Shown piece after piece: positions 1-6,857 of a stretch of 9,358 bases of DNA. The notes below the pieces were generated by a model that searched no databases, was not told the origin of the DNA, and was given only the letters and a program-made list of their open reading frames with translations. The stretch spans positions 1 to 9,358 of the forward strand of contig WFQT01000414.1 in assembly GCA_015486895.1 (NCBI GenBank), written 5' to 3'. The position numbers and the translations under genes were made by a program. This stretch comes from Anaerolineae bacterium (GTDB taxonomy: Bacteria > Chloroflexota > Anaerolineae > JAADDB01). How positions within the stretch are numbered: position 1 is the stretch's first letter; every line of letters starts with the position of its first letter.

Positions 1-27
1 AGTTCAACTTCTCCAAGAAGTTGAACT
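1..27. repeat. Perfect 11-bp inverted repeat at contig edge
   Basis: AGTTCAACTTC (1-11) and GAAGTTGAACT (17-27) are perfect reverse complements around a 5-nt loop TCCAA. The second arm runs on into a smaller overlapping palindrome (AGAAGTTGAACTTCT). No T-run follows, so it is a poor intrinsic terminator on the plus strand. A palindromic repeat exactly at the edge fits an assembly break at a dispersed repeat, but a fold-back artefact cannot be excluded. Confidence 0.6.
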
Positions 28-63
28 TCTCATTCCTCCCGCTCCTGCCGTCGCAGCGCGGCC

Positions 64-351
64 ATGTCCCGTTTGATGGTGCGCATGCAAGGTGACGAAA
101 TGGCAGCGCAGGTTTACCTGCGCGTCTGGATCCCCGATCCGCCGGATTATGACAGCGGCTGGCAGACTGTTGCTCGAGGCCAAACCCGCACTTTTACGCA
201 CAACCTGGGTGGCAATGTGAATGACTATGTCGTGCGTGTATCCCAGCAATCGACGACCATTGGTCGGAACAGCGGTGCCGCCGGCGGCATGGAAGTCAGC
301 GGCCAGTATTATCTGCGTCCTATTTTCGAAGCAGCGGTCGACGACAACTAG
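64..351 (+). CDS. Small 'YDSGW/HNLGG/YVV' protein, possibly one module of a larger surface protein
   Basis: I do not recognise a named family with confidence. The 95-residue product has a Trp/Tyr/Gly-rich core: WIPDPPDYDSGW (about residues 23-34), then GQTRTFTHNLGG and DYVVRVS, then a Gly/Ala/Ser stretch and a C-terminal YYLRPIFEA. The spacing suggests a single beta-rich module; from memory, similar repeats occur in Chloroflexota extracellular or phage-tail-like proteins, which I could not verify. No signal peptide or membrane segment is visible. The start is uncertain: ATG 64 has no Shine-Dalgarno, while ATG 100 has AAGGTG (89-94) five bases upstream and would give 83 residues beginning MAAQVYLRVW. 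An in-frame stop at 22-24 limits upstream extension. The lack of a signal peptide and the nearby contig edge leave open that this is the last module of a larger gene broken by a frameshift or misassembly. It converges on ppdK. Confidence 0.5.
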   Translation: MSRLMVRMQGDEMAAQVYLRVWIPDPPDYDSGWQTVARGQTRTFTHNLGGNVNDYVVRVSQQSTTIGRNSGAAGGMEVSGQYYLRPIFEAAVDDN

Positions 352-382
352 ATTTATCCGGGGGGACACCCCCGGGTAAATC
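351..382 (+). terminator. Strong hairpin directly at the stop codon of the small plus-strand gene
   Basis: A 14-bp stem starts at the last base of the stop codon: arm 351-364 (GATTTATCCGGGGG) pairs with 369-382 (CCCCCGGGTAAATC) around a 4-nt loop, with one G-T wobble. No T-tract follows (the next bases are CCTTCC). It probably acts as a transcript-end hairpin or 3' stabiliser rather than a textbook intrinsic terminator. Confidence 0.5.
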
Positions 383-486
383 CCTTCCGCGGAACAGAGC
401 TTCAGCATCGTGGCGCTGCAACAACTGCCAATGACTATCTTCCCTCAAAGGCGTGTAGAAAAAGGCCATCTGTTTCTCTCCACCTT

Positions 487-519
487 AAAGAAAAGAGGCG
501 ACCCGCCACGGGTCGCCTC
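487..519 (-). terminator. Rho-independent terminator of ppdK
   Basis: On the minus strand a perfect 11-bp GC-rich stem, GAGGCGACCCG (519-509) and CGGGTCGCCTC (505-495), closes a 3-nt loop and is followed at once by TTTTCTTT (494-487). It lies 26 bases past the ppdK stop codon, the classical geometry for intrinsic termination. The mirrored plus strand lacks a T-tract, so termination is mainly for ppdK. Confidence 0.93.
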
Positions 520-544
520 CGCATTAACACACTTACCAAAAGAG

Positions 545-3166
545 TTAGTACCCTTTTTCTTCCAAGGCAGCCTGCGCTGCAGCCAGCCGGGCGATCGGTA
601 CTCGGAAAGGCGAGCAGGAAACATAGTTCAAGCCGACGCGATGGCAGAACTTAACACTGTTAGGTTCGCCGCCGTGTTCGCCGCAAATGCCGACTTCCAG
701 ATCCGGCCGGGTAGAGCGCCCTCGCTCGGTGCCCATTTGTACCAACTGGCCGACGCCTTCCTGGTCAAGTACCTGGAACGGATCATCTTTGATGATTTTC
801 TTTTCCACGTAGAATGGCAAGAAGCGGCCGGCATCGTCACGGCTGAGGCCGAAGGTGGTTTGTGTAAGGTCGTTGGTGCCGAAGGAGAAGAACTCGGCTA
901 CCTCGGCGATCTCGTTAGCAGTTAGCGCCGCACGTGGCAGCTCGATCATCGTGCCGACTTCGTAGTCGAAGGAGATGCCCGTTTCCGCCTGTACATCCTT
1001 CGCCGCCTTGCGCACGATGGCTTCCTGTAGTTTCAGCTCGTCGACCAGGCTCACCAGCGGGATCATCACCTTTGGGTGCACCTTAATGCCTTCCTTCTTG
1101 ACCGTCACGGCGGCTTTGAAGATGGCCCGTGCTTGCATTTCGGTAATTTCCGGGTAGCGGATGCCTAAGCGGCAGCCGCGGAAGCCGAGCATTGGGTTGG
1201 CCTCGGCGAGCGTTTCTACTTTTTCCTGCAGAACTGCGGCAGAAATGCCCATCTTCTTAGCTAATCCAGCGATCTCTTCTGGCTCTTTGGGCAGAAACTC
1301 GTGCAAAGGCGGATCTAAGGTGCGGATGATGACCGGATAGCCGTCCATGACCCGGAAAATGCCCTCGAAGTCACCCTGTTGCAGTGGCTCAACCTTTGCC
1401 AGTGCTGCTTTACGCTCTTCCAGTGTGGAAGCGACAATCATTTCCCGCACGGCGTCAATGCGATCACCTTCGAAAAACATGTGCTCGGTGCGGCAAAGGC
1501 CGATCCCCTCAGCGCCATAGTCACGGCTGACCTGGGCGTCATGCGGCGTGTCGGCGTTGGCGCGCACGCCCATGGTGCGGAATTCGTCGGCCCAGCTCAT
1601 CAAGGTCTTGAAATTGCCGCTCATTTCCGGCTCTTTTGTCGGCACCTGGCCGTTCAGGACTTCGCCGGTGGAACCGTTCAGCGTGATCCAGTCTCCTTCT
1701 TGAAGCATTTTGTTGTTGACGGTGACGGTTCCCGCTTCGTAGTTAATATTTAACTCGCCGCAGCCTACGACACAGCATTTCCCCATGCCGCGTGCAACCA
1801 CTGCCGCGTGAGAGGTCATACCGCCGCGAGCAGTGACGATGCCCTGAGCAGCTACCATTCCGTGGAAATCATCCGGGGCAGTTTCAACTCGCATTAAGAT
1901 CACTTTTTCACCACTGGCAGCCAGTTTTTCGGCTTTGTCCGGATCAAAGACGAGCTTGCCGCTGGCGGCACCGGGGCTGGCCGGCAGACCTTTCGCAAGC
2001 ACCTCTACTTTGGCGTCCGGGTCCACAGTAGGGTGCAAGAGCTGGTCAAGCTGTTTCGGTGCCACCCGCATTACGGCTGTTTCTCTATTGATGAGCCCTT
2101 CGTGGGCCATATCTACGGCGATCTTCACTGCGGCGGCGGCAGTGCGCTTGCCGGTGCGGGTCTGCAGCATATAGAGCTTGCCCCGCTCAATGGTGAACTC
2201 CATGTCTTGCATGTCTTTGTAATGCTCTTCCAGTCGCTTGGCGATTTCCACGAATTGTTTATAAGCTTCTGGCAGTTCTTTGGCCATCATCTCGATGGGG
2301 TGGGGCGTGCGGATGCCGGCTACAACATCTTCGCCTTGGGCGTTCAGCAAGTATTCGCCGAATAGTTTCTTCTCGCCGGTGGCTGGGTTGCGTGTGAAAG
2401 CGACTCCGGTTCCGGAATCAAAGCCCATATTGCCGAAGACCATGGTCACAACGTTGACTGCGGTGCCCCAGTTGTGCGGCAGTTTGTTGAAGTTCCGATA
2501 GTCAATTGCCCGCTTGGTCATCCAGGAGTCGAAAACGGCGGCAATGGCCATGCGGAGTTGCTCAAACGGGTCCTCGGGGAAGTCTTTGCCCGTTTCCACT
2601 TTGATGATCTCTTTGAACTTATCGGCGATTTCTTCCAGCATTTCCGTGGTCAGATCTGTATCCTGGCCGCCTTCCGTCTTCGCTTTGTACTCGTCCATGA
2701 TTTCTTCGAACTCATCGCCGGTAGCGCCCATGACGATTTTACCGAACATTTGAATGAAACGACGGTAAGCATCCATGGCAAAGCGAGGATTGTTAGTCAA
2801 CTTGGCCAATCCTTCTAACGTTTCCCGGTTTAGCCCCAGGTTCAGGACGGTGTCCATCATGCCGGGCATGGAGACCCTGGCGCCGGAGCGGACGGAGACC
2901 AGCAATGGATTGTTGGGGTCGCCTAAATGCTTGCCAGTTTGCCCTTCAATCACCTTGAGAGCTGCCAGCGTCTGTTCCCATAGGCCTTCTGGGAACTTTT
3001 GCCCCAGATCATTGTAGGCGTTGCATGCTTCTGTGGTGATAGTAAATCCTGGCGGAACCGGTAAGCCGGCGTTTGACATCTCGGCTAAGTTGGCACCTTT
3101 TCCTCCGAGCAGGTCCTTCATGCCGGTGTTACCTTCGCTGAATAAATATATCCACTTCTTGCTCAT
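545..3166 (-). CDS. ppdK: Pyruvate, phosphate dikinase (PPDK)
   Basis: Cytoplasmic PPDK catalyses the reversible reaction pyruvate + ATP + Pi to PEP + AMP + PPi. It serves gluconeogenic PEP supply or PPi-dependent glycolysis. The 873-residue product matches the usual bacterial length (about 870-880). Domain order is complete. The ATP-grasp nucleotide-binding part covers about residues 1-340, with GGKGANLAEM at 21-30 and SVRSGARVSMPGMMDT at 91-106. The swivelling phosphohistidine domain carries GGMTSHAAVVARGMG, with catalytic His453 and Thr451 at the position regulated by phosphorylation in plants. The C-terminal PEP/pyruvate barrel has Arg559, Arg615, Glu742, Asn765-Asp766 and the catalytic Cys828 in GICGEHGG. 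These agree within 2-3 residues with the Clostridium symbiosum numbering I recall. The start is secure: AAGGAGG (3180-3174) lies 7 nt upstream of ATG. The gene has its own promoter, a leader of about 137 nt and a strong terminator, so it is probably monocistronic. No ppdK regulatory kinase gene is in view. Confidence 0.98.
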   Translation of the reverse strand: MSKKWIYLFSEGNTGMKDLLGGKGANLAEMSNAGLPVPPGFTITTEACNAYNDLGQKFPEGLWEQTLAALKVIEGQTGKHLGDPNNPLLVSVRSGARVSMPGMMDTVLNLGLNRETLEGLAKLTNNPRFAMDAYRRFIQMFGKIVMGATGDEFEEIMDEYKAKTEGGQDTDLTTEMLEEIADKFKEIIKVETGKDFPEDPFEQLRMAIAAVFDSWMTKRAIDYRNFNKLPHNWGTAVNVVTMVFGNMGFDSGTGVAFTRNPATGEKKLFGEYLLNAQGEDVVAGIRTPHPIEMMAKELPEAYKQFVEIAKRLEEHYKDMQDMEFTIERGKLYMLQTRTGKRTAAAAVKIAVDMAHEGLINRETAVMRVAPKQLDQLLHPTVDPDAKVEVLAKGLPASPGAASGKLVFDPDKAEKLAASGEKVILMRVETAPDDFHGMVAAQGIVTARGGMTSHAAVVARGMGKCCVVGCGELNINYEAGTVTVNNKMLQEGDWITLNGSTGEVLNGQVPTKEPEMSGNFKTLMSWADEFRTMGVRANADTPHDAQVSRDYGAEGIGLCRTEHMFFEGDRIDAVREMIVASTLEERKAALAKVEPLQQGDFEGIFRVMDGYPVIIRTLDPPLHEFLPKEPEEIAGLAKKMGISAAVLQEKVETLAEANPMLGFRGCRLGIRYPEITEMQARAIFKAAVTVKKEGIKVHPKVMIPLVSLVDELKLQEAIVRKAAKDVQAETGISFDYEVGTMIELPRAALTANEIAEVAEFFSFGTNDLTQTTFGLSRDDAGRFLPFYVEKKIIKDDPFQVLDQEGVGQLVQMGTERGRSTRPDLEVGICGEHGGEPNSVKFCHRVGLNYVSCSPFRVPIARLAAAQAALEEKGY

Positions 3167-3303
3167 CCGATAACCTCCTTGTGGTTACAAAAGGCTCTTT
3201 CCTGTTGCCTGCTCTGTTAGCCGGAGCGGCACACATGAGGAAAGAGTCCATGGCATTGAATCAATCAAGGGTGTGTACCCTGGTTCACGCTAACGACATA
3301 AAT
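3167..3303 (-). promoter_or_regulatory. Potentially structured 5' leader of ppdK
   Basis: From the predicted start site to the ppdK ATG there are about 137 untranslated nt with several pairing options. A 9-bp perfect stem joins 3246-3238 (CTCTTTCCT) to 3203-3195 (AGGAAAGAG) and encloses a GCCG/CGGC hairpin (3230-3220). A 5-bp AGGGT/ACCCT hairpin lies at 3281-3268. GTTAGC (3294-3289) can pair with GCTAAC (3221-3216), which crosses the 9-bp stem and so would form a pseudoknot or a competing fold. TAACC/GGTTA (3187-3183 with 3175-3171) places the Shine-Dalgarno in a hairpin loop. I do not recognise a known riboswitch class. Regulation is inferred only from this geometry. Confidence 0.4.
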
Positions 3304-3309
3304 CAGCAT

Positions 3310-3338
3310 ATTATAGGAAGCAGCATGTCATTTGGCAA
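3310..3338 (-). promoter_or_regulatory. Sigma-70/sigma-A-type promoter of ppdK
   Basis: On the minus strand TTGCCA (3338-3333) and a perfect TATAAT (3315-3310) are separated by exactly 17 bp. The start site should lie near 3303. It sits between the protease stop (3428) and the ppdK ATG (3166), which makes ppdK independent of the upstream operon. Confidence 0.85.
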
Positions 3339-3427
3339 AAGCGCTTTGCTCTGTTTCTGGATTTAGCGTGTTTGGTCTCATCTTTTGCTTCCTGAGGATA
3401 TGGAATTGTACCGAGTCGTTTCATTCG

Positions 3428-4429
3428 CTATGTGGTCAGTCGCTGTGCCGCGATGGCGAGTAGCACTAAACTACTGTCGTACACGGCATGGGTGAAAATA
3501 GAGACCGTCAAGTTACGATGCTGTCTGATCCAGCCTAAAATGAGCCCGAAGAGGAAGATTAAAGGTAAGATGATAAGGTTGTATTGGGTATGGATCAGGC
3601 CAAAGATAATACTGGTTAACAAGAGCCCAAAACGGGGCTGGATAGCGCCCCGGAAGAGCATTTCTTCTCCGATGCCGGCACTTAACCCGATGCTCAGTGC
3701 CCCCCATGGATTTAGCAGTTGCCCCAAAAGTTGGTCGTTCAGTGCTTCCATGTTTTGGAAGCTGCCGGGGGAGAATAGGCTATAAGCTATTGACCAAAAG
3801 GCTTGTAATCCTAACATGAGCAGTACGCTGCCGAAGATGATAAGCCAATCCGTGCTTTGCAGCCGGCCAAACCCCAACCGCTGCCATGTTTCCTTTGGGG
3901 AACGGCGTACCCAGATGCCAACGCCTACGATGCCAATGATGGCAAAATAAAGCGCCTGGCCCCATAGCATCCAGCCGTTTATTGATAAGTTTTTCATGTT
4001 TGTTATGTGGCGCAGGAATTGATACTGGATTGCCATCAGCCCTAGAAGCCAGATGGCGTAGAGCAAAGCGGTAGTGTGTACTGTGTTGTCCTGTTCCAGT
4101 GGCAGGATTTTTGCTATTGCCCGACGTACCACTGGCAGGAAAATCAAGCTGCTTGTCAGAAAGGTAACAAGTAGATCGATGGTGACGAAACGCCAATCTA
4201 AGGACAAAATAGCCTTCATATTACTTGGCGGGTTCAAGGTAAAATGGCTGCCTATTGTGGCAGTAAGGAGAGCGCTAAGGATACTGATGCCCCAGAGCAA
4301 TTGGACGATGCCCAAAATGAGCCAGGCGAGGATACGCCAGGAATGCCACCGCTCCGCTACTTGAGCTAAGGTGAGCAGCATGATGGGGAGTGTAATGATA
4401 ATAGCGGTAATGATAGTTGCGAGCTCCAC
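3428..4429 (-). CDS. CPBP-family (CAAX protease/Rce1-like) intramembrane metalloprotease
   Basis: This 333-residue polytopic membrane protein has about eight hydrophobic segments. The C-terminal half carries the three CPBP (Abi/Rce1) motifs in order: GEEMLFRG at 254-261 (Glu255, Glu256, Arg260), FGLIH at 276-280 (His280), and THAVYD at 313-318 (His314, Asp318, where Asn or Asp is usual). These residues line the metal-dependent active site of glutamic/metalloproteases that cleave substrates in the membrane. The N-terminal ~190 residues are extra membrane segments with no motif I recognise. The substrate is unknown; bacterial relatives act in prenyl-protein processing, bacteriocin immunity or membrane-protein turnover, and nothing here chooses between these. 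The assigned start is GTG at 4429 with no good Shine-Dalgarno (only a distant GAGG); ATG 4381 is an alternative but would cut into the first membrane segment. It lies 102 bp downstream of phoU on the same strand and may be read through from it. Confidence 0.88.
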   Translation of the reverse strand: MELATIITAIIITLPIMLLTLAQVAERWHSWRILAWLILGIVQLLWGISILSALLTATIGSHFTLNPPSNMKAILSLDWRFVTIDLLVTFLTSSLIFLPVVRRAIAKILPLEQDNTVHTTALLYAIWLLGLMAIQYQFLRHITNMKNLSINGWMLWGQALYFAIIGIVGVGIWVRRSPKETWQRLGFGRLQSTDWLIIFGSVLLMLGLQAFWSIAYSLFSPGSFQNMEALNDQLLGQLLNPWGALSIGLSAGIGEEMLFRGAIQPRFGLLLTSIIFGLIHTQYNLIILPLIFLFGLILGWIRQHRNLTVSIFTHAVYDSSLVLLAIAAQRLTT

Positions 4430-4450
4430 GTTAGTTTTTCTTCCTCTTTT

Positions 4451-4525
4451 CCCTTGCTTTTCGACCCCAATCTGTGAAGTTCTGTGTTTTTCTGTGGCTA
4501 AAATAAAAAACGCCAGAGTCCAGTA
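4451..4525. repeat. Copy A of a ~75-bp repeat flanking phoU
   Basis: This stretch aligns with 5478-5551 in the same orientation over about 75 positions with roughly ten differences and one gap (about 87% identity by eye). Both share TGCTTTTCGACCC, TTCTGTGTTTTTCTGTGGCT and CAGAGTCC blocks. It fills nearly all the space between phoU and the protease gene. It corresponds to the right half of the palindromic element at 5399-5550 and lacks the left half. Confidence 0.85.
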
Positions 4526-4531
4526 CCTGTG

Positions 4532-5218
4532 TTATCCCGTGGCCTCTTCATCTTTCCGCTGTTGGTCGTCTAACTCAATGAGCCGGCCGGTCACCATGTA
4601 AATTACCCTCTCGCAGATGTTGGTCACTCGATCGGCGGTGCGCTCCAGATTATGCGCTGCCCAAAGGAGGTAAGTTGCCTGCGTGATATGGCGAGGATTT
4701 TCCATGATCAGGGTTAATAGCTCGCGGTAAACCTGGTTATAGAGGGCATCGACCTCGTCGTCCTCTAAGGGTATGGCATAAGCAGTTTCCACATCTCCGC
4801 TGATGAAAGCTTCTGTAGCCCGGTGTAGCATGTCTGTCGCTTTTCTTGCCATGGCCGGAATGTCAATTAGCGGCTTGATAAACGGTTCTTCTTTCATCAT
4901 CAGGTTGATTTTGGCAATACCCTTGGCATAATCTCCCATTCGTTCCAGCTCCGAGGCCAAGTCTATCACCGAAGCTAAGAAGCGAAGGTCACGCGCGGCC
5001 GGCTGTTGGGTGGCGATAAGCACTAATGTTTCATTCTCGATATCCAGCCGTTTAGTGTTGATTTCTTTGTCCGCGGCGATCAACTGTCTAGCAGTTTCCA
5101 AGTCCCGAGCTTTTAAACTAACGACTGATTCCCGGATGGCATTTTCCACCATGCTTTCTAAGAGCAATACTTCATCCCGAATGTGTCGTAATTTTCGATC
5201 GAAGTTCTCTCGTACCAT
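4532..5218 (-). CDS. phoU: Phosphate transport/signalling regulator PhoU
   Basis: PhoU is a cytoplasmic helical protein that limits Pst uptake and conveys the transporter's phosphate status to the PhoR-type sensor kinase. The 228-residue product has the usual length and two tandem PhoU repeats. Each carries the conserved metal-binding E-x3-D motif: E92-RMG-D96 in SELERMGDYAKGI, and E192-RTA-D196 in HNLERTADRVTNICE. The N-terminus (RENFDRKLRHIRDEVLLLESMVENAI) is typical of the family. ATG is preceded by AGAGGAGA (5234-5227) at 8 nt spacing. The C-terminal ~15 residues are a charged tail (DDQQRKDEEATG). It is the last pst-related gene, separated from pstB by 474 bp and flanked by two copies of a repeat. 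The partner sensor and response regulator are not in the window. Confidence 0.97.
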   Translation of the reverse strand: MVRENFDRKLRHIRDEVLLLESMVENAIRESVVSLKARDLETARQLIAADKEINTKRLDIENETLVLIATQQPAARDLRFLASVIDLASELERMGDYAKGIAKINLMMKEEPFIKPLIDIPAMARKATDMLHRATEAFISGDVETAYAIPLEDDEVDALYNQVYRELLTLIMENPRHITQATYLLWAAHNLERTADRVTNICERVIYMVTGRLIELDDQQRKDEEATG

Positions 5219-5692
5219 AAGTTATATCTCCTCTCAGTTTGATGGCTGTCTGAGTGCGCCTCTATTTCCTGAAGGAAGGTGAAAATGCTTCTGTGTAAGC
5301 TGCCACGAATTTGCCGGAAAGCATGGATTTTGTTGCCTTGGCTTCTTTCCACGCTGGTTAGGTTTGGAAGGCCGGGTCAATTTCCTACCTGAAATAACAC
5401 TGGAGTCTGGCGAAAATGACGTTTTAGATTCGATCTAACTATTCTTACCACAGATTACACAAATTAGCACAGATTTTCCTTTGCTTTTCGACCCAAATCT
5501 CTGGGATTCTGTGTTTTTCTGTGGCTGAAATAAAAACGTCAGAGTCCGGTAACTAAGTGATGGACACACCTCGCCGTTGCCATTTTCGCCGAAAAGGCTT
5601 GCCGCCAATCATTCAAAAAGTGGTTAGCCTGGTCCTTTACCATCTGGATAGGACTGAGTGTCCAAAACATAAGAATAACACGATCTTTTCCT
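5219..5692. other. 474-bp phoU-pstB gap: palindromic repeats, no gene
   Basis: I see no credible gene here. The right part (5399-5551) is the palindromic element described separately. The part next to phoU holds its Shine-Dalgarno (5234-5227) and no convincing promoter. The part next to pstB (5561-5664) has a small palindrome TTTTCG-C-CGAAAA (5583-5595) and a distant 7-bp inverted pair TGGACAC/GTGTCCA (5561-5567, 5658-5664). No T-rich intrinsic terminator follows the pstB stop, so read-through into phoU is possible. Confidence 0.6.
5399..5550. repeat. Palindromic element containing repeat copy B
   Basis: Outer arms ACTGGAGTCTGGCG (5399-5412) and CGTCAGAGTCCGGT (5537-5550) are inverted with 12 of 14 positions matching. 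Inside lie an imperfect CCACAGATTACACA...TTTTTCTGTGG stem (5448-5524) and a perfect TTAGAT-TCG-ATCTAA hairpin (5424-5438). The trinucleotide AAC lies directly outside both ends (5396-5398, 5551-5553), compatible with a 3-bp target duplication but too short to be convincing. The right half (5478-5551) is copied at 4451-4525. Confidence 0.6.
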
Positions 5693-6475
5693 TTATCCAA
5701 ACCTTCCCGTGATGTAGTCTTCTGTGCGTTTGTCCTTGGGCCTGGTGAAGAGGGTTGTTGTCACGTTAAACTCGATTAGCTCGCCGGCGCGTTCTTCGTT
5801 CATGAGCAAAAAAGTGGTGTAATCGGAAACGCGGGCGGCCTGTTGCATGTTGTGGGTGACAATGACAATGGAAAACCGCTCTTTCAACTGGAAGATGAGC
5901 TCTTCAATGCGCAGGGTAGCCACCGGATCTAAGGCGCTTGCCGGTTCGTCCATCAGGATCACTTCTGGTTCAATGGCAATGGCCCGGGCGATGCAGAGGC
6001 GCTGTTGCTGGCCGCCGGAGAGCGCCATACCGGATTGGTGAAGCTTATCTTTAACCTCATCCCACAAGGCAGCGCTGCGCAGGCTCTTTTCCACCAACTC
6101 GTCCAGGAATGCCCGTTTTTTTAAGCCGTAAAGTCGGGGCCCAAAAGCAACATTGTCGTAAATGCTCATGGGAAATGGGTTAGGGTGCTGGAAGACCATG
6201 CCGACCCGCCGGCGCACATCGACAACATCTTTTTTGGGATCGTAAATATCCTCTCCGTCTAACAATACTTTCCCTTCTATGAGAGCGCCAGGAACTAAAT
6301 CAGTCATTCGGTTTAGTGAACGCAAGAGGGTGGACTTGCCGCAGCCAGAGGGACCAATGATGGCGGTGACTTTGTGTTCATAAACGGGCATGGTCACTTT
6401 GTTCAAGGCCCGGAACGATTTATAGAAGACGGAGAGCTCCTGAATTTCCATTTTTATTGGTAATGTATTTTGCAT
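5693..6475 (-). CDS. pstB: Phosphate ABC transporter ATP-binding protein PstB
   Basis: PstB is the cytoplasmic ATPase of the PstSCAB high-affinity phosphate importer. In the 260-residue form all motifs are present: Walker A GPSGCGKST (41-49), Q-loop Gln96 in VFQHPNPFPMSIYDNVAFG, signature LSGGQQQRLCIARA (152-165), Walker B VILMDEPASALDP (172-184) and H-loop His208 in VTHNMQQAARVSD. The wording of the Q-loop and D-loop segments is specific to PstB. Four in-frame ATGs exist near the start. ATG 6475 is preferred because AGGAG (6486-6482) lies 6 nt upstream and it gives the normal length. A start at 6505 would add ten residues (MPRNSMQESI) encoded partly by a GGCATGGTTCA repeat and has only a weak GAGGG upstream. 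Unusually, 555 bp of repeat-rich DNA separates it from pstA. Confidence 0.97.
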   Translation of the reverse strand: MQNTLPIKMEIQELSVFYKSFRALNKVTMPVYEHKVTAIIGPSGCGKSTLLRSLNRMTDLVPGALIEGKVLLDGEDIYDPKKDVVDVRRRVGMVFQHPNPFPMSIYDNVAFGPRLYGLKKRAFLDELVEKSLRSAALWDEVKDKLHQSGMALSGGQQQRLCIARAIAIEPEVILMDEPASALDPVATLRIEELIFQLKERFSIVIVTHNMQQAARVSDYTTFLLMNEERAGELIEFNVTTTLFTRPKDKRTEDYITGRFG

Positions 6476-6530
6476 TATTGACTCCTGCATGGAATTTCTC
6501 GGCATGGTTCAGCCCTCTTGCGATAGAACG

Positions 6531-6561
6531 CAGATACTTTCTGCTAGTCAGCGTGTGTCAA
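6531..6561 (-). promoter_or_regulatory. Weak candidate internal promoter for pstB
   Basis: A perfect -35 hexamer TTGACA (6561-6556, minus strand) is followed 19 bp later by TATCTG (6536-6531), a poor -10 at a long spacing. It would give pstB its own transcription despite the long gap after pstA. The pair also lies inside the ATAGAACGC/GCGTTCTAT inverted repeat. Chance occurrence is quite possible. Confidence 0.25.
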
Positions 6562-6608
6562 CGGAACCAGCGTTCTATGTTGGTAAAGTGGTGACCGCTG
6601 ACGATAAA

Positions 6609-6811
6609 AATTCTGGCGTGGTTCAAAAGGGCCTTTTCACATCTTTACAAATCTTCTGAACTTCAGAGATAGCCAGGCCACAGAATAACACGGAATTTCA
6701 CTGAATGTCCTCTGTATTCAGCCTTTTCCGTGTCTTTCCGTGCTATTCTGTGGCTTTTTTCTGCCCTATTTGTAAAGATCGATTCGCTTTGAAATGAACC
6801 ATGCCAAAATT
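6609..6811. repeat. 203-bp fold-back element with three tiers of inverted repeats
   Basis: Three arm pairs are nested symmetrically. The outer is AATTCTGGCGTGGTTCA (6609-6625) with TGAACCATGCCAAAATT (6795-6811), 15 of 17 matching. The middle is a perfect 12-bp ATCTTTACAAAT (6641-6652) with ATTTGTAAAGAT (6768-6779). The inner is GCCACAGAATAACACGGAA (6677-6695) with 6736-6754, 18 of 19 matching. A perfect CTGAAT/ATTCAG hairpin (6701-6706, 6716-6721) sits within. Sequence between tiers is not conserved. A T6 run (6755-6760) follows the inner arm, so it could terminate plus-strand transcripts. No clear target-site duplication is seen. Confidence 0.75.
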
Positions 6812-6857
6812 CTATGTTCTCCTATGGCTCAATTTCATTGTTCCACGCCGTCATTTG

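Noticed and set aside
410..925. 171-codon plus-strand open frame opposite the 3' end of ppdK
   Set aside because: It is fully explained as the antisense shadow of PPDK, starts inside the convergent gap, has no Shine-Dalgarno and spans the ppdK terminator.
3167..3303. T-box or fluoride riboswitch in the ppdK leader
   Set aside because: I looked for the conserved T-box AGGGTGGNACCGCG-type antiterminator and the fluoride aptamer core and did not see either.
5561..5664. 7-bp inverted pair TGGACAC/GTGTCCA as ends of another mobile element
   Set aside because: Arms are short, 90 bp apart, without flanking direct repeats; expected by chance in a region this size.
4430..5700. CRISPR array, suggested by recurring palindromic repeats
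   Set aside because: Only two copies, 1 kb apart with a gene between; no regular spacers and no cas genes.
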